Assembly (NCBI RefSeq): GCF_023374055.1
Contig: NZ_JAMBEP010000004.1
Coordinates: forward strand, 62,001-126,000
Origin: Luteimonas galliterrae
GTDB lineage: Bacteria > Pseudomonadota > Gammaproteobacteria > Xanthomonadales > Xanthomonadaceae
Length of the DNA: 64,000 nucleotides
Direction of reading: 5' to 3'
Shown here: positions 52,849 through 63,548 of the stretch, piece after piece
Numbering within the stretch: position 1 is the stretch's first letter
How the letters are laid out: each line of letters begins with the position of its first letter
The notes under the pieces: generated by a model
What the model saw: only the letters and a program-made list of their open reading frames with translations
What the model was told of the DNA's origin: nothing
Database searches by the model: none
Translations under genes and position numbers: made by a program

Positions 52849-53168
52849 TCTCAGGTCGATGGCGTGCAGGCTTTCCAGGGAGGCAGCCTCGGCGATGGGG
52901 GATGCCGCATCCTAGCAAGCGCATCTTGAATGCGCCGTGCTCGGCTTGCGCTGCGGTGGGATTCCTTGTGGAAGCGATTTCTGGTGGAGCGACCCCTGCG
53001 GGCAGCTTTTGTAGGAGCGGCTTTGTGGGAGCGGCCTTAGCCGCGAGCTCTTCGCCTTCCGCTGTGATCCCGAGCGCAGCGAGGGATCTGTCCGGGACGC
53101 AGCCGTTCCCTGCGCTCTGGATGACCGCAATCAAGGCCCGCGGCTAAAGCCGTTCCTACAAAGCCGGG
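52849..53168. other. Intergenic region with nested repeats
   Basis: About 320 bases between the antiporter and comM genes. The left half may encode the true antiporter N-terminus. The right half is a family A palindrome with another repeat inside it. No separate gene is supported. Confidence 0.6.
53007..53162. repeat. REP-like palindrome (family A, copy 10) with an inserted repeat
   Basis: The outer arms (GTGGGAGCGGCCTTAGCCGC and GCGGCTAAAGCCGTTCCTAC) are longer apart than usual because a piece of the ATCCCGAGCGCAGCGAGGGA family lies in the centre. Confidence 0.8.
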
Positions 53169-54683
53169 TCAGGCCGCCAGCCGCGCCAGCCCGCGATCGA
53201 TACGGCGATAGCCCAGGGCCTCGGTCAGGTGCGGGCTGAGTATCCGATCGCTGCCGCCGAGGTCGGCGATGGTCCGCGCCACACGCAGGATGCGGTGCAT
53301 CGAGCGCGCCGAAAGCTGCAAGGCTTCGATCGCGCGCTCCAACAGCAACTGGTCGTTGGCGCCCAACCGGCAGACATCCGACATCTCGCCCTGGGTCAAC
53401 TGCGCATTGGCTTTGCCGGCGCGATCGTGCTGCACCGCACGCGCCTGTTCGACGCGGGCGCGGACGGCGGCGCTGCTTTCTCCTGGCGTCGCGTCCGGGC
53501 GCAGATCGGCCGATGGCAGCCTGGGCACTTCGACATGCAGGTCGATGCGGTCCATCAGCGGCCCGGAAACCTTGGCGCGATAGCGGCGGATCGCTTCGCC
53601 GCTGCAACGGCAACGCGCCGACGGATCGCCGGCCCAGCCGCAGGGGCAGGGATTCATCGCGGCCACCAGCTGGAAGCGCGCCGGGAATTCGCTCTGCCGC
53701 GCCGCGCGCGAAATCGTCACCACGCCCGACTCCAGCGGCTCGCGCAACACTTCCAGCGCGCGGCGATCCCATTCGGGCAGTTCGTCCAGAAAGAGCACGC
53801 CCTGGTGCGCCAGCGAGATTTCGCCCGGGCGTGGTTGCGCGCCGCCGCCGACCAGGGCGACCGCACTGGCCGTGTGATGCGGCGAACGGTAGGGACGTTC
53901 GCGCCAGCGTGAGGGGTCGAGCCCGCGTCCGCTGACCGAAGCGATGGCCGCGGCCTCCAATGCTTCGGCTTCGCTGGCTTCCGGCAACAGGCCGGGCAGG
54001 CGCGAGGCCAGCAGGGTCTTGCCGCAGCCGGGCGGGCCGATCAGCAGCAGATGGTGGTTGCCGGCGGCGGCCACTTCCAGCGCGCGCCGCGCATGCGCCT
54101 GGCCGCGGACATCTTCCATGTCCGGTCCGCGCGACCGTTGCGCGCTGGGCGCGGTCGCCAGCGGCAACGATTTGCTGCCATTGAGCGCGGCGCAGACTTC
54201 GAGCAGCGTGCGCGCGGTGTAGGCTTCCACGCCCTTGGCCAGCGCGGCTTCGGCGCCATTGCCCGGCGGCACGATCAGCTTGCGCCCGGCTGCGGCCGCC
54301 GCCAACGCTGCCGGCAGCACGCCATCGATGACGCGCAGTTCGCCGGTCAAGCCCAGCTCGCCGAGGAATTCGTACTGGTCCAAGGCATCGCGCGGTACTT
54401 GCCCGCTTGCGGCGAGGATGCCGATCGCGATCGGCAGATCGAAGCGGCCGCCGTCCTTGGGCAGATCGGCCGGCGCCAGGTTGACGGTGATCACCCGCGC
54501 GGGGAATTCGAACTGCGCGCATTGGATCGCGGCGCGCACCCGGTCCTTGGCTTCGCGCACCGCGGCTTCGGGCAGGCCGACGATCGACATGCGCGGCACG
54601 CCGCCGCCCAGATGCACTTCCACCTTCACCGCCGGAGCGGCTACGCCCGCGCGTGCGCGGCTGTGCACCAGCGCCAGCGTCAT
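53169..54683 (-). CDS. comM: ComM-family AAA+ protein (YifB, Mg-chelatase-like)
   Basis: 504-aa protein. It has an N-terminal Lon-like domain (~20-165, KVEVHLGGGVPRMSIVGLPEAAVREAKDRV), then an AAA+ ATPase with Walker A GPPGCGKTLLASRLPG, Walker B GVLFLDELPEW, a zinc-binding-type loop CPCGWAGDPSARCRCS and a C-terminal Mg-chelatase-like helical domain. ComM is a helicase-like factor that aids branch migration in natural transformation in other Gammaproteobacteria. It is often misnamed magnesium chelatase. ubiK lies 9 bases upstream on the same strand. Confidence 0.93.
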   Translation of the reverse strand: MTLALVHSRARAGVAAPAVKVEVHLGGGVPRMSIVGLPEAAVREAKDRVRAAIQCAQFEFPARVITVNLAPADLPKDGGRFDLPIAIGILAASGQVPRDALDQYEFLGELGLTGELRVIDGVLPAALAAAAAGRKLIVPPGNGAEAALAKGVEAYTARTLLEVCAALNGSKSLPLATAPSAQRSRGPDMEDVRGQAHARRALEVAAAGNHHLLLIGPPGCGKTLLASRLPGLLPEASEAEALEAAAIASVSGRGLDPSRWRERPYRSPHHTASAVALVGGGAQPRPGEISLAHQGVLFLDELPEWDRRALEVLREPLESGVVTISRAARQSEFPARFQLVAAMNPCPCGWAGDPSARCRCSGEAIRRYRAKVSGPLMDRIDLHVEVPRLPSADLRPDATPGESSAAVRARVEQARAVQHDRAGKANAQLTQGEMSDVCRLGANDQLLLERAIEALQLSARSMHRILRVARTIADLGGSDRILSPHLTEALGYRRIDRGLARLAA

Positions 54684-54692
54684 GCCGGTGCG

Positions 54693-54968
54693 CTAATGCT
54701 GTTGCATCGGTGCGGCGTCGGCGACGCCCACCTGCGCTTCGAGTTCGGCGACGGCGCGCTCCAGCGCCTCCAGCTTCTCGCGGGTGCGCAGCAGCACCGC
54801 GCGCTGCACGTCGAATTCTTCGCGCGTCACCAGATCGAGCTTGGCCAGGCCGCCCTGCAGCACGGCCTTGAAGTTCTCCTGCATTTCCTCCCGCCCTTCG
54901 CGCAGGCCGGGCGGTACGAGGTTGCTGAGACGGCGGGCGAGTTCGTCGATATGGCTCAGGTCGATCAT
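54693..54968 (-). CDS. ubiK: Ubiquinone biosynthesis accessory factor UbiK
   Basis: 91-aa protein of the BMFP/YqiC family. The N-terminal amphipathic helix (MIDLSHIDELARRLSNLVPPGL) is followed by NFKAVLQGGLAKLDLVTREEFDVQRAVLLRTREKLEALERAVAELE, a trimeric coiled coil. UbiK works with UbiJ in aerobic ubiquinone synthesis; ubiJ is at 33 kb in the same window. It probably shares a transcript with comM. It is divergent from the PII gene. Confidence 0.92.
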   Translation of the reverse strand: MIDLSHIDELARRLSNLVPPGLREGREEMQENFKAVLQGGLAKLDLVTREEFDVQRAVLLRTREKLEALERAVAELEAQVGVADAAPMQQH

Positions 54969-55070
54969 GGGGCATTCGTCCTTGGGGGCGAGGGCGCACC
55001 CAGCATGCGCCGGCGCGGTGTGAAAACGGCGTCGGCCCGGGCCGCGGCGCGGGGTAGGAAAAATCCGATT

Positions 55071-55440
<370 letters not shown>

Positions 55441-55518
55441 TTTTTCGTAGGTGCGAATTCATTCGCACGCTTTTGACTTGATCGAGAAAGCGTGCGAATG
55501 AATTCGCACCTACGAAAA
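55441..55518. repeat. Palindromic repeat (family B, copy 2)
   Basis: Arms CGTAGGTGCGAATTCATTCG and complement. Compared with the copy at 41.3 kb, a T-A pair within the small inner palindrome has become C-G on both arms. It directly follows the PII stop. Confidence 0.9.
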
Positions 55519-55527
55519 TAGTGCCAA

Positions 55528-55613
55528 CGTAGCCCGGGTAAGCGAAGCGCACTCGGGTGTTCCTGTGGCGGCGCAGGTTCCCGGGTGCGGCCTTTGGCTT
55601 ACCCGGGCTACTT
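55528..55613. repeat. Palindromic repeat (GTAGCCCGGGTAAGCG type)
   Basis: GTAGCCCGGGTAAGCGAAGCG on the left and GCTTACCCGGGCTAC on the right enclose an imperfect centre. It abuts the speE stop codon, between the convergent PII and speE genes. Confidence 0.8.
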
Positions 55614-56460
55614 ATTCGCCGAGGGCAGCAGCCACGAACGGCGGCAACGTCGCCGCACCGCGATGGATATCGGCGCTGTAATACTTCGTGTCGAAGCGCT
55701 TGGCGGCCGCATCCTTCTCGCGGAAATCGAATCCGCCGCCCTTGCGCGCCAAGGTGCAGCTCCACCACCCGGTCGGATAGCACGGCTGCGGGAACGGCAG
55801 CGTCTTGAATGCCTTGAATCCGGCCTTGCCCATCTCGCCGCGCATTTCCTTGATCAGGTCCAGCAGCACCAGCGGCGATTCGGACTGCTGCACCAGGATG
55901 CCGTCGTCCTTGAGCGCGCGGAAGCAGGATTCGTAGAACGACTTGTTGAACAGGCCCTCCGCCGGGCCGACCGGATCGGTGGAATCGACGATCACGATAT
56001 CCAGGCTGCCCGGCGCCGCATTCTTCATGTAGGCGATGCCGTCGTCGAACAGCAATTCCGCACGCGAGTCGCTATTGGATTCGCACAGCTCGGGGAAATA
56101 TCGCTCCGCCATGCGCGTCACCTGCTCGTCGATATCGCATTGCACGGCCTTGGCCACGCCCGGATGCTTGAGCACTTCGCGCAGCGTGCCGCAGTCGCCG
56201 CCGCCGATGATCACGACCTGCTTCGGATCGGCGTGGGTGAACAGCGCCGGGTGCGACATCATCTCGTGGTACAGGAAATTGTCGCGCGTGGTCAGCATCA
56301 TCGCGCCGTCGATCAGCATCAGATTGCCCCAGTCCGTACTTTCATAGATCTCGATCTTCTGGAAAGGCGACTGCACCTCGTCCAGCTTGCGGACGATGCG
56401 GTAGCCGATGGCCGAGCCGGCGGGTTCGAAATTCTCGTAAATCCAGGTGGGGGCGGTCAT
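55612..56460 (-). CDS. speE: Spermidine synthase
   Basis: 282-aa cytoplasmic enzyme that transfers the aminopropyl group of decarboxylated S-adenosylmethionine to putrescine. The SpeE pattern is clear: IYESTDWGNLMLIDGAMMLTTRDNFLYHEMMSHPAL, then VVIIGGGDCGTLREVLKH (nucleotide-binding), DIDEQVTRMAERYFPEL and the catalytic Asp in IVIVDSTDPVGPAEGLF. The ATG at 56460 is chosen because family homology starts there. The arginine decarboxylase gene speA, which starts the same pathway, is 2 kb away on the other strand. Confidence 0.95.
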   Translation of the reverse strand: MTAPTWIYENFEPAGSAIGYRIVRKLDEVQSPFQKIEIYESTDWGNLMLIDGAMMLTTRDNFLYHEMMSHPALFTHADPKQVVIIGGGDCGTLREVLKHPGVAKAVQCDIDEQVTRMAERYFPELCESNSDSRAELLFDDGIAYMKNAAPGSLDIVIVDSTDPVGPAEGLFNKSFYESCFRALKDDGILVQQSESPLVLLDLIKEMRGEMGKAGFKAFKTLPFPQPCYPTGWWSCTLARKGGGFDFREKDAAAKRFDTKYYSADIHRGAATLPPFVAAALGE

Positions 56461-56564
56461 GCGGGCGTCCAAAGTCGCGATTGCCGGGGCGTGGATTGTA
56501 GCGGAGGACTCGTAACGGGCCGATGTCACCGTTACGATGCGGACGGGACAGCGGGGGACGAACC

Positions 56565-58415
56565 ATGGCATCGGTCGCCGGGCATGCGGCATTGGTGGAG
56601 CGGCTGCAGATCGAGGCGCGCGAGGCGCCGCAGCGTTATCGGCTGAAGCTGGCGCTGCTGGCCCTGGCCGGCTATGCGGTGCTGGTGCTGATCCTGGCGG
56701 TCGCGCTGGGCTTGCCGCTGGGTCTGCTGATCGTGATGTGGGCGACCGGGCGCACCGACCCTTCGCTCGCCTACGCCATCTTGTTGCCCGGTGCGTTCGG
56801 CGTGGTGGTGCTGCGCGCGTTGTGGATACGCTTCGGCGCGCCTACCGGCTACGCACTGGCGCCGGGCGCGGCGCCGTTGCTGGAAGCCGAAGTGGAGCGC
56901 CTGCGCCTGGCGGTCGGCGCGCCGCCGTTGGACGGCATCGTCATCGACGGCGAGCTCAACGCGTCGGCCAGCGACGTGCCGCGCGCATTCGGACTGCTCG
57001 GGCACCGGCACTATCTGGTGCTGGGCCTGCCGATGATGCAATTGCTCGACCGCGCCGAACTGGCTTCGGTGATCGCGCACGAATTCGGCCATTTCGGCGC
57101 GCGCCACGGGCCGTTCACAGGCTGGATCTATCGCGTGCGCCTGAGCTGGTACCGCGTGCTGGAAGGGCTTTCTAACCGCGGCGGTATCGCCGCGCGGCTG
57201 CTGGGCAAGTTCTTCGCCTGGTACGTGCCATATTTCAACGCCTACAGCTTCGTGCTGGCGCGCAGCAACGAATACGAAGCCGATGCCGCGGCGGCGCGGG
57301 CGACCGGCGCGGATGTCGCGGCGAGCGCGCTGATCCGGGTGGAAATCGCATCGCAGCGGCTGCAACGCGATTTCTGGCCGCGCGTGCAGGCGCGCGTGCA
57401 TGCGCAACGGCATCCGCCGCTGCAGCTGCACGCCGACATCGCGCGATTGCTGCAGCGTCCGGCGGAAACGGACCTGTCCCGGCTGGCCGCGGTCGTCCGG
57501 CGGGAAGCCGATCTCGACGACACCCATCCGCCGCTCGCGCAGCGCGTCGCCGCGATGGATGCGGCGCTCGCCCTGCGCGGCCGCGCGGAAGCGAGCGCGG
57601 CGTCCGATTGGCTCGGCGATCTGGTCCCGCAAATAGAACGCCAGCTCGATGCGCAATGGCGCAGCGAAATCGAAGCGCAATGGATCGAGCAGTATCAGGC
57701 GGCCTCCGCCGATCGAAACCGCCTGGCCGAGATCGAAGGTCGCGCGGAGCCGACGCCGGCCGAGACGCTCGAGTACGCGCGGCTGATCGAAAAGCTGCGT
57801 CCGGATTTCGACGCGTTGCCGCTGTACGAGAAAGCCATCGCACGCTTGCCCGACAGCGCCATGGCGCACTACCGCGCAGGTTTGCTGGATCTGCGCGCCG
57901 GCGACAGGCCGCGCGGCATCGCGCGCCTGCGCCGTGCGATGCAGCTCGATCCCGGCGCGATCCGCCCCGTGCTGGCCGATGTCGACGATTTCGCCCGTGA
58001 TCCCGCGCTGGACGCGGCGACGGCCGCCGAGTTGTCGTCCTTGCGCGAGGCGTTCGCGCCGCGCGCGCAGTCGCTGGATGCGCGCGACACCGTGGCCGGC
58101 GAAGACGATCTGCTGGCGCACGATCTGGACGAAGCCGCGCTGCACGGCCTGCGCGTGGTGCTCGCGCGCAGCGAGCGCGTCGCCCAGGCCTGGCTGGCGC
58201 GCAAGCGCATCGACATGGCCGAAGAACCGCCGCACTACGTCGTTCTGGTGGACTGGCGCGGTTCGGTGGTCAGCGAGGCGGCGGGCTTGAAGCGGCTTTC
58301 CGACGCTTTCGAGCTGCCCGGCAGCCATTCGGTGATGACCGATACCGATCACCGCGACATGGCGAAGCGGGTGCGGCGGGCCTGCGGCGAGCCGATCTAC
58401 CGCAAGCGACGCTGA
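56565..58415 (+). CDS. M48-family membrane metallopeptidase with C-terminal TPR-like region
   Basis: 616-aa protein. Two transmembrane helices occupy about residues 28-60 and 68-88. The zinc motif HEFGH is at 172-176, with the third ligand Glu in ARSNEYEADAAA. The fold is that of HtpX/Ste24-like M48 peptidases. The C-terminal part (~330-616) holds helical repeats (YEKAIARLPDSAMAHYRAGLLDLRAGDRPRGIARLRRAM fits a TPR) and a final alpha/beta segment. A GCGGGGGACG site precedes the ATG at 56565. It lies between speE and speA without obvious functional link; membrane-protein quality control is the general role of the family. Confidence 0.88.
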   Translation: MASVAGHAALVERLQIEAREAPQRYRLKLALLALAGYAVLVLILAVALGLPLGLLIVMWATGRTDPSLAYAILLPGAFGVVVLRALWIRFGAPTGYALAPGAAPLLEAEVERLRLAVGAPPLDGIVIDGELNASASDVPRAFGLLGHRHYLVLGLPMMQLLDRAELASVIAHEFGHFGARHGPFTGWIYRVRLSWYRVLEGLSNRGGIAARLLGKFFAWYVPYFNAYSFVLARSNEYEADAAAARATGADVAASALIRVEIASQRLQRDFWPRVQARVHAQRHPPLQLHADIARLLQRPAETDLSRLAAVVRREADLDDTHPPLAQRVAAMDAALALRGRAEASAASDWLGDLVPQIERQLDAQWRSEIEAQWIEQYQAASADRNRLAEIEGRAEPTPAETLEYARLIEKLRPDFDALPLYEKAIARLPDSAMAHYRAGLLDLRAGDRPRGIARLRRAMQLDPGAIRPVLADVDDFARDPALDAATAAELSSLREAFAPRAQSLDARDTVAGEDDLLAHDLDEAALHGLRVVLARSERVAQAWLARKRIDMAEEPPHYVVLVDWRGSVVSEAAGLKRLSDAFELPGSHSVMTDTDHRDMAKRVRRACGEPIYRKRR

Positions 58416-58475
58416 CATCCCCGTTGCGCGGTGCGCAGGTAGAATGCGCGCTCGCTTTCCGCCGGACCTACGCCC

Positions 58476-60365
<1,890 letters not shown>

Positions 60366-60377
60366 GGTTGCGTTTTT

Positions 60378-60547
60378 AGCCGTCATTCCCGCGAAGGCGG
60401 GAATCCAGTGACTTTGCCTTGGCCTTAGCCCTCTCCCGCTTGCGGGAGAGGGTTGGGTGAGGGCGCACGGTATGGCAGGTAGCGCCGTCGGTATCTGGCG
60501 GCAGCGCTAAAGTCACTGGATTCCCGCCTTCGCGGGAATGACGGCTT
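60378..60547. repeat. Nested palindromic repeats downstream of speA
   Basis: The outer arms GCCGTCATTCCCGCGAAGGC/GGGAATCCAGTG and CACTGGATTCCCGCC/TTCGCGGGAATGACGGC pair over ~32 bp. Inside lies the unrelated hairpin CTCTCCCGCTTGCGGGAGAG. The block separates speA from a convergent SDR gene. Confidence 0.85.
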
Positions 60548-60565
60548 AAAAAAGCAAAGCGACGC

Positions 60566-61318
60566 CTAAGCGTCGCGATGGATCTGGAATCCCGCAAACG
60601 ACTGGCTCACCGGCATCACTTCCAGCCGGTTGATGTTCAGGTGCGGCGGCAGGTTGGCCACCCACCAGATCGTTTCGGCAATGTCTTCGCCGGTGATCGG
60701 ATGCGCGCCTTCGTATAGCTTGTCCGACGCGCCCTGGTCGCCGCTGGTACGTACCAACGTGAACTCGGTCTCGGCCAAGCCGGGTTCGATCGACGTGACC
60801 CGCACGCCGGTGCCGTGCAGGTCGCTGCGCAAACCCAGCGAGAATTGGGTGACGAAGGCTTTCGTCGCGCCGTAGACGTTGCCGCCGGTGTACGGATAGC
60901 TGCCGGCGATGGAACTGATGTTGACGATCGCGCCTTTGCGCTCGATCAGGCCCGGCAGCAACCGGTGCGTCAACGCGACCAGCGCCGTCGCATTGGTGTC
61001 GATCATCTGCCGCCACTGCGCCAGATCGGCGCGCTGCGCCGGCGCGGTGCCGAGCGCGAGGCCGGCATTGTTGACCAGCACGTCGATATCGGCGAACGCG
61101 GGCGGAATGGCATCGATGGCCGCAAGCATCGCGTCCGTATCGCGGATGTCGAACGCAGCGGCATGCACGCGATCCGCGCCGTGGCGGTCGACGAACTGCC
61201 GCAGCCGGTCCGCACGGCGACCGGTGACGACGACGCGCCAGCCGGCGCTCGCGAAGCGTTCTGCGGCGGCGGCGCCGAAACCGGAGGTGGCGCCGGTGAT
61301 CAGGATGGTCTTGTCCAT
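60566..61318 (-). CDS. SDR-family oxidoreductase (YdfG-like)
   Basis: 250-aa classical short-chain dehydrogenase. The cofactor motif TGATSGFGAAAAERF is at the N-terminus, with NNAGLALGTAPAQ, catalytic Ser in VNISSIAG and Tyr/Lys in YGATKAFV. The LALG and PY-TGGNVYGATKAF segments are typical of YdfG-type NADP-dependent 3-hydroxy-acid (serine/allothreonine) dehydrogenases. The in vivo substrate is uncertain. The stop lies within ~20 bases of the speA-side repeats. Confidence 0.9.
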   Translation of the reverse strand: MDKTILITGATSGFGAAAAERFASAGWRVVVTGRRADRLRQFVDRHGADRVHAAAFDIRDTDAMLAAIDAIPPAFADIDVLVNNAGLALGTAPAQRADLAQWRQMIDTNATALVALTHRLLPGLIERKGAIVNISSIAGSYPYTGGNVYGATKAFVTQFSLGLRSDLHGTGVRVTSIEPGLAETEFTLVRTSGDQGASDKLYEGAHPITGEDIAETIWWVANLPPHLNINRLEVMPVSQSFAGFQIHRDA

Positions 61319-61359
61319 GCCGCGATTCTAGAAGAAGGCGCTGGCCTTTGTGGGATGGC

Positions 61360-61443
61360 TTCTGTAGGAGCGGCTTCAGCCGCGAGCTCTTGACCCTTAT
61401 GCCAGGGCTTGAAAAGCTCGCGGCTGAAGCCGCTCCTACAGAA
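61360..61443. repeat. REP-like palindrome (family A, copy 11)
   Basis: Arms TGTAGGAGCGGCTTCAGCC and complement, between two minus-strand genes (ICMT-like gene and SDR gene). Confidence 0.9.
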
Positions 61444-61469
61444 GCCGCCTCGCAAGAAAGAGTGCCGGG

Positions 61470-62036
61470 TCACCAGAGATACGGCAGCAATCGTTTGGTT
61501 TCGCGCGCATAAGCGGCGTACTGCGCCGGAAACGCTTCCGACAGCACGCGCTCTTCGATGCGGATCCGCCACAGAAAGGCCGCGGTGACCGGCAGCACGA
61601 CCATCGCCAGCGAGCCGAAGTTGCCCAGCGCCAACGCGAATCCGTAGAACGTCGTCAGCGAACCCGTGTACGAGGGGTGTCGCAGCCAGCGATAGGGTCC
61701 GTTACGGATCAGCTGGTGATCGGGACGGATCGTCACGTCGACGGTGAAATAGTCCGCGAGTACGCGCACCGCCCACCCGCGGAACAGCATGCCGCCGACC
61801 ATCAGCCCCAGTCCGGTCCAGAACAGCGGCTCGCGCACGCCGGCAGGGAAGCGCAGCCAACCGCTATACGAAAACCAGGCCGCGAGCGCGATACAGCAAT
61901 AAATGGTGATCAGCAACAACCGCAACGTGCCGCTGTCGCGCGTGCGCGCCGCATCGGACGAACGGCGCCGCCAGCCGAGCCAGAGTTCGCTGGCCAACCA
62001 GATCAGGCAAAGCGCGAAAAAAAGTTTGCTGGCCAT
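61470..62036 (-). CDS. Isoprenylcysteine carboxyl methyltransferase-family membrane protein
   Basis: 188-aa integral membrane protein with about five helices. The signature RNGPYRWLRHPSYTGSL, with the Arg-His-Pro-x-Tyr motif that binds S-adenosylmethionine, is at about residues 112-128, and a C-terminal IRIEERVLSEAFPAQYAAYARETKRLLPYLW matches the E-x(n)-Y segment of the ICMT/PEMT superfamily. Bacterial members methylate unknown small or lipid substrates; isoprenylcysteine is not expected here. The gene lies alone on its strand. Confidence 0.88.
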   Translation of the reverse strand: MASKLFFALCLIWLASELWLGWRRRSSDAARTRDSGTLRLLLITIYCCIALAAWFSYSGWLRFPAGVREPLFWTGLGLMVGGMLFRGWAVRVLADYFTVDVTIRPDHQLIRNGPYRWLRHPSYTGSLTTFYGFALALGNFGSLAMVVLPVTAAFLWRIRIEERVLSEAFPAQYAAYARETKRLLPYLW

Positions 62037-62075
62037 CGTGGGCGGACCGCCGCGGCAGGTCCGCCCAGCCTACGC

Positions 62076-62438
62076 CTATGCGGCTTTCTTGGCCGCCTTC
62101 TTGGGTGCCGATTTCGCCGGCGCCTTCTCGGCCTTGGGCTCGGCCGGCTTGCGCTTGCGCCCGGTCGAAGCCTTGCCGTTGGTGCGGGTCTTGGTGGCGC
62201 GGTGCTTCTTCAGCATGTCTTCGGCCAGGACCACGTCCTCCGACAGGATGCCGGCCGCCTTGGCCACCGCGATCCGGGCTTCGGCCTTGTTCTCGTCGGG
62301 ATTGGCCAACAGCAGTTCGCGGATCGCTTCGCGCACCGCGGCTTCGGCGCTGCTTTTCAGCTGCAGGTTTTCGCCCTGCCTGAACAGGGCCAGCAGAACG
62401 TCGACGACGGGCTTGATCAGGGCGGCTTCGATGACCAT
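62076..62438 (-). CDS. Hypothetical protein with Lys/Ala-rich (histone H1-like) tail
   Basis: 120-aa protein in two parts. Residues 1-75 are a helical, acidic-mixed domain (VIEAALIKPVVDVLLALFR then SSAEAAVREAIRELLLAN). Residues ~78-120 are extremely basic and low-complexity, with repeated KPAEPKAEKAPAKSAPKK, like the tails of bacterial H1-type proteins that bind nucleic acid. No signal peptide. I do not recognise the N-terminal domain. Nucleic-acid or polyanion binding by the tail is inference from composition. Confidence 0.75.
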   Translation of the reverse strand: MVIEAALIKPVVDVLLALFRQGENLQLKSSAEAAVREAIRELLLANPDENKAEARIAVAKAAGILSEDVVLAEDMLKKHRATKTRTNGKASTGRKRKPAEPKAEKAPAKSAPKKAAKKAA

Positions 62439-62555
62439 GACGGCTTCCTCTCTCTTGGGGAAGCATTGTCCGCGCAGGTCTTCTCAACGGCCGCGATGCG
62501 GTTTTGACGCGCGTCGCAAAGCGCGGATTCGAGCGCGTCGCCAACCCTGAGATCG

Positions 62556-62691
62556 CCGTAGGGTGGGCCTTGGCCCACCATTGCCATGTCGCGATCGTGG
62601 CTAAATCCCATCGGAAGGACGATAGCTGGGCTTCGCCCTTTATCCGTCGCGGATGTTGGACGGCGATGGTGGGCCAAGGCCCACCCTACGT
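62556..62691. repeat. Palindromic repeat (CGTAGGGTGGGCCTTGGCCC type)
   Basis: CGTAGGGTGGGCCTTGGCCC and GGGCCAAGGCCCACCCTACG form the two ends of a ~135-bp element, each end itself nearly palindromic (GGGCCTTGGCCC). It abuts the stop of the lipoprotein hydrolase gene. A short relative lies at ~9.91 kb. Confidence 0.8.
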
Positions 62692-63545
62692 CATTCTTCG
62701 GGCTTGGGACGGCGCTGCTCGAACATCCAGTCGCGCCACCAAGTGCCGAGGAAGACATCGCCCGCAACCGTGTGTTCCAGGCCGGCGTACTCGCGCAGGC
62801 GCACGTTTTCGCCGCCCGCCGCGCGGATCGCGGCGACCATCGCACGATCGGAATCGATCGGATTCTCGGTGTCGGCATCGCCGTGCAATACCCGGATCGG
62901 CAACGCTGTCAGCCGCGGAGCCGATGCGCGATCGGGTGCGATGCCGGAAATCGGCATCGCTGCCGCGAACAGGTCCGGCCGCAGCAGCGGGGCCAGCCAG
63001 GTGGCCGAGCCGCCCATCGAAAAACCGGTGACGTAGATGCGGCGCCGATCCACCGGATGTCCGGCGACGAACGCATCCACCATCTCCAGCGCGGCCGACA
63101 GCGCCGGCGTGCCGCGCGCGAGCTGCGGTTTGGCCGAATCGTCGTACTCGGCGCTGCGCGTCGGGAACTGCGGCACCAGCACGAACGCCTGATAGCGCGT
63201 ACGCAGCTCCGGTGCGGCCCAGGTGCGCGCGAAGCCGTTCAACTGGCCGCGGTTGTCGTCGCCGATCTGGCCCGAACTGTGCAGCACCAGCACGAGCGGG
63301 TATTGCTTATCCTCGTCGGCGTTGGCCGGCGCGAGCCAGCGATAAGGGATGCGTACGCCGTTCTTGGCGCGGAACTCGCCTTCCGCGAAATCGGCGCCGG
63401 GCAGCGATTGCAGCACGGCCGGATCGAGCACCGGAGCGGCGTCGATGCGGTCGACGCCGGTGTCGACGGTGGCACAGGCGCCCAGCAGCGCGCACAGCGC
63501 CAGGGCCAGGCCGCGCGAGGCGGCGCCCGAAGAAGACATCGCCAT
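62691..63545 (-). CDS. Lipoprotein alpha/beta-hydrolase (prolyl-oligopeptidase/phospholipase-like)
   Basis: 284-aa predicted lipoprotein: the signal ends in LLGAC (Cys24). The mature domain is an alpha/beta-hydrolase with the oxyanion region LVLVLHSSGQIGDDN, nucleophile Ser in VTGFSMGGSATW, an Asp in VLHGDADTENP and the catalytic His in GLEHTVAGDVF. The pattern resembles the putative-peptidase/PHB-depolymerase-like family of secreted hydrolases. The substrate is unknown. The SPOR-domain gene lies 3 bases upstream on the same strand, so they are probably one transcript. Confidence 0.85.
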   Translation of the reverse strand: MAMSSSGAASRGLALALCALLGACATVDTGVDRIDAAPVLDPAVLQSLPGADFAEGEFRAKNGVRIPYRWLAPANADEDKQYPLVLVLHSSGQIGDDNRGQLNGFARTWAAPELRTRYQAFVLVPQFPTRSAEYDDSAKPQLARGTPALSAALEMVDAFVAGHPVDRRRIYVTGFSMGGSATWLAPLLRPDLFAAAMPISGIAPDRASAPRLTALPIRVLHGDADTENPIDSDRAMVAAIRAAGGENVRLREYAGLEHTVAGDVFLGTWWRDWMFEQRRPKPEE

Positions 63546-63548
63546 CGT

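Noticed and set aside
47390-53134. Long minus-strand and other-frame ORFs covering the dehydrogenase, S9 peptidase and antiporter genes
   Set aside because: They run through stop-poor alternative frames of genes with convincing motifs and repeat-derived sequence; no family is visible in them.
53169-54683. Magnesium chelatase subunit for (bacterio)chlorophyll synthesis
   Set aside because: The Lon-like N-terminal domain and the overall order are those of ComM/YifB, and no pigment genes are nearby.
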